Assembly: GCA_012519525.1 (NCBI GenBank) | Contig: JAAYQB010000006.1 | Coordinates: 1 to 34,390, forward strand | Source: Bacteroidales bacterium | Lineage (GTDB): Bacteria > Bacteroidota > Bacteroidia > Bacteroidales > WCHB1-69 | Length of the DNA stretch: 34,390 bases | Direction of reading: 5' to 3' | In this document: one piece after another, positions 34,010-34,390 of the stretch | Numbering within the stretch: position 1 is the stretch's first letter | Layout of the letters: each line of letters begins with the position of its first letter | Position numbers and translations under genes: made by a program | Notes under the pieces: generated by a model | Database searches by the model: none | Seen by the model: the letters and a program-made list of their open reading frames with translations, nothing else | Told to the model about the DNA's origin: nothing

Positions 34010-34390
34010 CATTGTATAATTTAATAAAAGATTGAAACATTAAATACAAACTACTATATAAGCTATAAGCAATAGCAGATTCAGTGCAAAATTTAGACTT
34101 TGTAACCAAAAAAACAGTAGTGATATGCCGACAAAAAAACAAGAACAATCAAAGTTTACATAGAAATTCTGCATATAGTAAAGAAAAATAAGAAAAAATA
34201 GTAGAAAAAAATAAATGTGCAATAATTTAAATCAATCTGATAGACAATATTATGTCAATAAGAACAACTTTTTCGACTTGATATAAATAAAAATATCATA
34301 TATTATACTACTAAATATCAAACACATATAAACTAAACTAATTTTTTTTCAAAAAATATATAAATTCTCAAATAATATATAAAAAAAAAC
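34010..34390. other. AT-rich intergenic end of the window
   Basis: No credible gene, RNA or repeat. The sequence is almost entirely A and T with short spurious frames. A hydrophobic 60-codon minus-strand frame (34040-34222) is rejected because its composition merely reflects the AT bias. Confidence 0.5.

Noticed and set aside
34040-34222. Hydrophobic 60-codon minus-strand frame at the window end
   Set aside because: Phe/Leu/Ile-rich only because the DNA is almost pure A/T; no ribosome-binding or family support.
1-34390. tRNA, rRNA, CRISPR, phage or transposase content
   Set aside because: No cloverleaf, rRNA segment, spacer array or recognisable mobile-element protein was found on reading both strands; short degenerate elements could still be missed without a search.

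Overview
The window is a 34.4-kb, AT-rich chromosomal segment from a member of the Bacteroidota, probably Bacteroidales-like. The evidence is a full-length SprA (the type IX secretion outer-membrane translocon), the Bacteroidota-restricted family DUF4831, a separate DUF1015 gene, and many promoters with the Bacteroidota -7 element TAnnTTTG (often TATTTTTGC or TACTTTTGC) in place of a sigma-70 -10 box. Most starts lack an obvious Shine-Dalgarno sequence. Species cannot be named from this sequence. No tRNA, rRNA, CRISPR array, transposase or phage gene was seen.

Layout. (1) 1-3457, minus strand: two tandem, collinear genes for secreted beta-propeller proteins; the left one runs off the window edge. 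(2) 3458-11788: an intergenic region with a long perfect palindrome and a GC-rich hairpin repeat, then ruvA and the 7.2-kb sprA. (3) 11999-17543: housekeeping genes rpmH, mutS2, rplM-rpsI and rpsB-tsf, with promoters, a leader hairpin and terminators. (4) 17608-19519, minus: a uracil/hypoxanthine-DNA glycosylase-like protein and a DUF1015 protein. (5) 19660-21271: an accessory-looking island with two small exported proteins and three copies of one 25-bp promoter-like repeat; the third copy codes the C-terminus of the second protein and points into a stretch with no gene. (6) 21272-24224, minus: a tightly coupled pair, a PorV/PorQ-like barrel protein and a helix-hairpin-helix protein fused to a predicted outer-membrane barrel. 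(7) 24444-26121: an ECF sigma factor followed 10 nt later by a DUF4831 protein. (8) 26123-27643, minus: a membrane-anchored unknown. (9) 28045-29811: a Na/Pi cotransporter-PhoU protein with an altered first QSSS motif. (10) 29814-32981, minus: recA, a TPR protein and an AI-2E-type permease, closely packed. (11) 33383-34009: a beta-carbonic anhydrase.

How the parts fit. Much of the window is information processing (ruvA, recA, mutS2, glycosylase, ribosomal proteins, EF-Ts). The rest is cell-envelope biology: SprA, the propellers, the small exported proteins, the HhH-barrel/PorV-like pair and the transporters. The least explained parts are the HhH-barrel/PorV-like pair, the three-copy promoter repeat and the duplicated 14-blade propeller genes.
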